Source of the DNA: JAZNBI01 sp045586995
GTDB taxonomy: Bacteria > Bacillota > Clostridia > Oscillospirales > CAG-272
Length of the DNA: 14,724 nucleotides
Assembly: GCA_045586995.1 (NCBI GenBank)
Contig: JAZNBI010000018.1
Coordinates: 1 to 14,724 of the forward strand
Reading direction: 5' to 3'
Positions 13,186 through 14,724 of the stretch are shown here, one piece after another (within the stretch, counting starts at the first letter, position 1; the number at the start of each line of letters is the position of its first letter). The notes below the pieces were generated by a model that had not been told where the DNA came from, did no database searches, and saw nothing but the letters and a program-made list of their open reading frames with translations. The translations under genes were made by a program, and so were the position numbers.

Positions 13186-13214
13186 ATTATAGCAAAAAGA
13201 AATACATTTTGCAA
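13186..13214 (-). promoter_or_regulatory. Promoter of the three-TM protein gene
   Basis: On the minus strand TTGCAA (13214-13209), a 17-base spacer and TATAAT (13191-13186), preceded by CTA and with GC before the -10 box. It begins only a few bases after the terminator of the upstream gene. Confidence 0.8.
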
Positions 13215-13220
13215 TAGATA

Positions 13221-13254
13221 CAAAATCCCCCTGCCGAGAGTTCGGCAGAGGGAT
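13221..13254 (-). terminator. Terminator of the carbohydrate-binding protein gene
   Basis: On the minus strand ATCCCTCTGCCGA (13254-13242) pairs with TCGGCAGGGGGAT (13237-13225) with one mismatch, then TTTTG. Its sequence differs from the terminator after copy A, although the module before it is the same. Confidence 0.85.
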
Positions 13255-13257
13255 AAG

Positions 13258-13326
13258 TTTTGCTTTATAAATCTAATTACTTGCTTTCTTTGATAGCAGC
13301 CTGTGGTGCTATCTGCAAAAGAGGGA
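13258..13326 (-). repeat. Shared 3' UTR module, copy B
   Basis: Positions 13275-13326 are identical to 12705-12756. The same hairpin is present (13313-13292), and TTTTGC (13320-13315) can again pair with GCAAAA (13263-13258), which is kept although the bases between have diverged. It begins 14 bases after the stop of the carbohydrate-binding protein gene. Here the open frame is +1 to that gene, so a simple read-through product would not contain it. Confidence 0.85.
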
Positions 13327-13340
13327 GATTAAATGAATCT

Positions 13341-14724
13341 TTAAGAAGCCACTTGTGCAACATTTGAAAACTGGTTCCCACCCTTTGTAATTGTAAATGT
13401 GATTGAGGATTCTCCGCTTGGTATCATATTTCCACCCATCATTCCGCCTTCGTTATCTGGCGGTGTCATACCTTCTGGCATTTCTCCGTTGGGCATGTCG
13501 GGTCTTTCACCTTGTGGGAATTCTCCGTTCGGTTTTTCGGGTCTTTCCATACCCTCTGGCATTTCGGGAGGGGTGCCCTGTTCACCATTCGGCATTTGTG
13601 GTCTCTGTCCCTGTGGCATTCCGCCACCAATATTTTGAGTTTTACTTCCAGATAATTGAGTTGTTCCTTGCCAGAATGTATAGTCATCGGGGGTAATTTC
13701 ACTTCCTGCAACAATTAAGTAAGTGAAAGCATTCATAGGAGCATACTCGCCAACAACTTTACCAGCGGAATTTTTAAGGGTGTATGTTTCGCTGCCTTTT
13801 TGACGACTTACAAAATTGAATACAGCATAAGTTTGATTGCCGCCAGCAATGTAGTCGAGCATATTTCCTGAAGCAATTACTTTACCACCGTTAATATAAA
13901 TGCCCTTATCAGAATCGATACCTGCATCACCGCTTGAAGAACAAGCCTGTGCGGTAATTGTTCCACCATTGATTACAAGCCAACCATTTGAGTCAATTCC
14001 ATCACCTTCACCCGTGCTGCCGTCGCAAAGAATATTGAGTGTACCTCCATTCATAGTGGTGACAGACACATTGTCCTCGTTGGTATTAATTCCATCGTTG
14101 CCCGATGTGATATTGATAATACCGCCATTTATCGTAAGGTGAAGTTCAGTATCAAGGCCTTCGTTTTCGGCTTTTATGTTTAATATACCTGTTCCTTTAT
14201 CTCCACCGTTTATGTTCATTGTTTTCTTTGAGTAGAAAGCACCGTCATACTTGTGAAGTTTCTTACTATCCACAACCTCTTTTCCGTCTTCACTCAATTC
14301 ATAAGATTTGTAAATTTTGGCGACATAAGAACCGTTGATATTGTTTTCAGTACCGTCGGCAATAATCACATTTGCACCTGCATTTTTAGTGTCAACATCT
14401 TTTGTTGCTGTTTCTTCATCACTGTTTGAACATTCGTATACATTATAAAAAATGATAGCAGGTGCAACCTTACAAGTAATATCAACATTATTAAGAATCA
14501 GTGTTACTACTGCATTGGGGTCTGTTTCTGCATCTTCACCCAGGTCGATTGCTATTTGCCCCAGAGAGAGTGTTCCACTCAAGACATATCTGCCTGGTTT
14601 TGTAATGTGAACAACAGTATGTGCATCTGCTTCACTTTGCTCATGCTCGTCGTCTTTCGTGCCTTCGCCATATTTGAAATCCTGACCCGCGTGATAGAAT
14701 ACAATATCATTTGCAGTGTACACG
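13341..14724 (-). CDS. Cthe_2159-like carbohydrate-binding beta-helix protein, N-terminus beyond the right edge
   Basis: About 460 C-terminal residues are present; the reading frame is open to the window end and the apparent GTG start is internal. An N-terminal beta segment (ITKPGRYVLSGTL, QIAIDLGED, AVVTLILNNVDI) and then five rungs marked by an NGG turn (near residues 172, 199, 226, 252 and 279), with acidic loops such as EGLDT, NDGINT and GDGIDS, match the Cthe_2159 family of cellulose- and acidic-sugar-binding right-handed beta helices, in which Asp side chains bind calcium. Residues about 366-437 are a Pro/Gly/Met-rich repeat region of MPNGE and MPEGM units, probably a flexible or wall-spanning tail, before a short C-terminal strand. 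It is expected to be secreted, but the signal peptide is outside the window. Confidence 0.85.
   Translation of the reverse strand, partial: VYTANDIVFYHAGQDFKYGEGTKDDEHEQSEADAHTVVHITKPGRYVLSGTLSLGQIAIDLGEDAETDPNAVVTLILNNVDITCKVAPAIIFYNVYECSNSDEETATKDVDTKNAGANVIIADGTENNINGSYVAKIYKSYELSEDGKEVVDSKKLHKYDGAFYSKKTMNINGGDKGTGILNIKAENEGLDTELHLTINGGIINITSGNDGINTNEDNVSVTTMNGGTLNILCDGSTGEGDGIDSNGWLVINGGTITAQACSSSGDAGIDSDKGIYINGGKVIASGNMLDYIAGGNQTYAVFNFVSRQKGSETYTLKNSAGKVVGEYAPMNAFTYLIVAGSEITPDDYTFWQGTTQLSGSKTQNIGGGMPQGQRPQMPNGEQGTPPEMPEGMERPEKPNGEFPQGERPDMPNGEMPEGMTPPDNEGGMMGGNMIPSGESSITFTITKGGNQFSNVAQVAS

Noticed and set aside
12685..13326. CRISPR array or REP elements moved by the nearby HUH transposase
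   Set aside because: There are only two copies about 570 bases apart with a gene between, and the repeat does not resemble the hairpins at the IS ends.
13341..13440. Frameshift in the carbohydrate-binding gene that would restore the repeat-encoded tail
   Set aside because: The in-frame end ITFTITKGGNQFSNVAQVAS looks like a natural C-terminal strand, and the module also follows an unrelated gene, so a frameshift is not needed to explain it.

Overview
The window looks like the chromosome of an anaerobic, low-to-moderate-GC Firmicute of class Clostridia (Oscillospirales or Christensenellales type is my best guess). The support is indirect: strong AGGAGG-type ribosome sites, TTGACA/TATAAT promoters, many intrinsic terminators with U-tracts, a CotJC-like manganese catalase, a small XRE regulator of a common clostridial type, and a Cthe_2159-like carbohydrate-binding protein. 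No taxonomic search was possible.

Left edge (1-1240). A cobalamin riboswitch on the minus strand, with its own promoter and downstream hairpins including a good terminator, leads into a gene cut by the left edge that encodes a small homing-endonuclease-repeat-like (HNR) protein. About 440 bases follow without a credible gene. Then comes a plus-strand cassette of extended -10 promoter, imperfect hairpin, 3' part of a tRNA-Ser(CGA) and terminator. The tRNA lacks its 5' half, so this looks like the junction (att site) of an integrated element lying to the left.

Metabolic core (1240-8800). In order: a D-aminoacylase-like amidohydrolase (minus), a divergent type I glutamine synthetase with an operator-like inverted repeat over its -35 box, and a manganese catalase (plus). 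Next is a minus-strand operon of lipoprotein, two-TM small membrane protein and YbjQ/UPF0145 protein. It is divergent from an XRE regulator whose probable operator, a perfect 8+8 palindrome, sits in the operon promoter. A glycerate kinase and an isoprenylcysteine-methyltransferase-like membrane enzyme follow on the minus strand, each with its own promoter.

Right part (8880-14724). A 984-residue ATPase-permease fusion of the MacB/FtsX type has a second operator-like palindrome around its -10 box. A compact IS200-type element (TnpA only) is inserted just upstream of that promoter. The tnpA leader is arranged so that read-through RNA would hide the ribosome site while RNA from its own promoter would not. 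Beyond it are a three-TM hypothetical protein and the 3' part of a Cthe_2159-like beta-helix carbohydrate-binding protein that runs off the right edge. These last two unrelated genes share an identical 52-bp, hairpin-forming 3' UTR module placed 14 bases after each stop codon, followed in each case by a different terminator. This is the most unexplained signal in the window.
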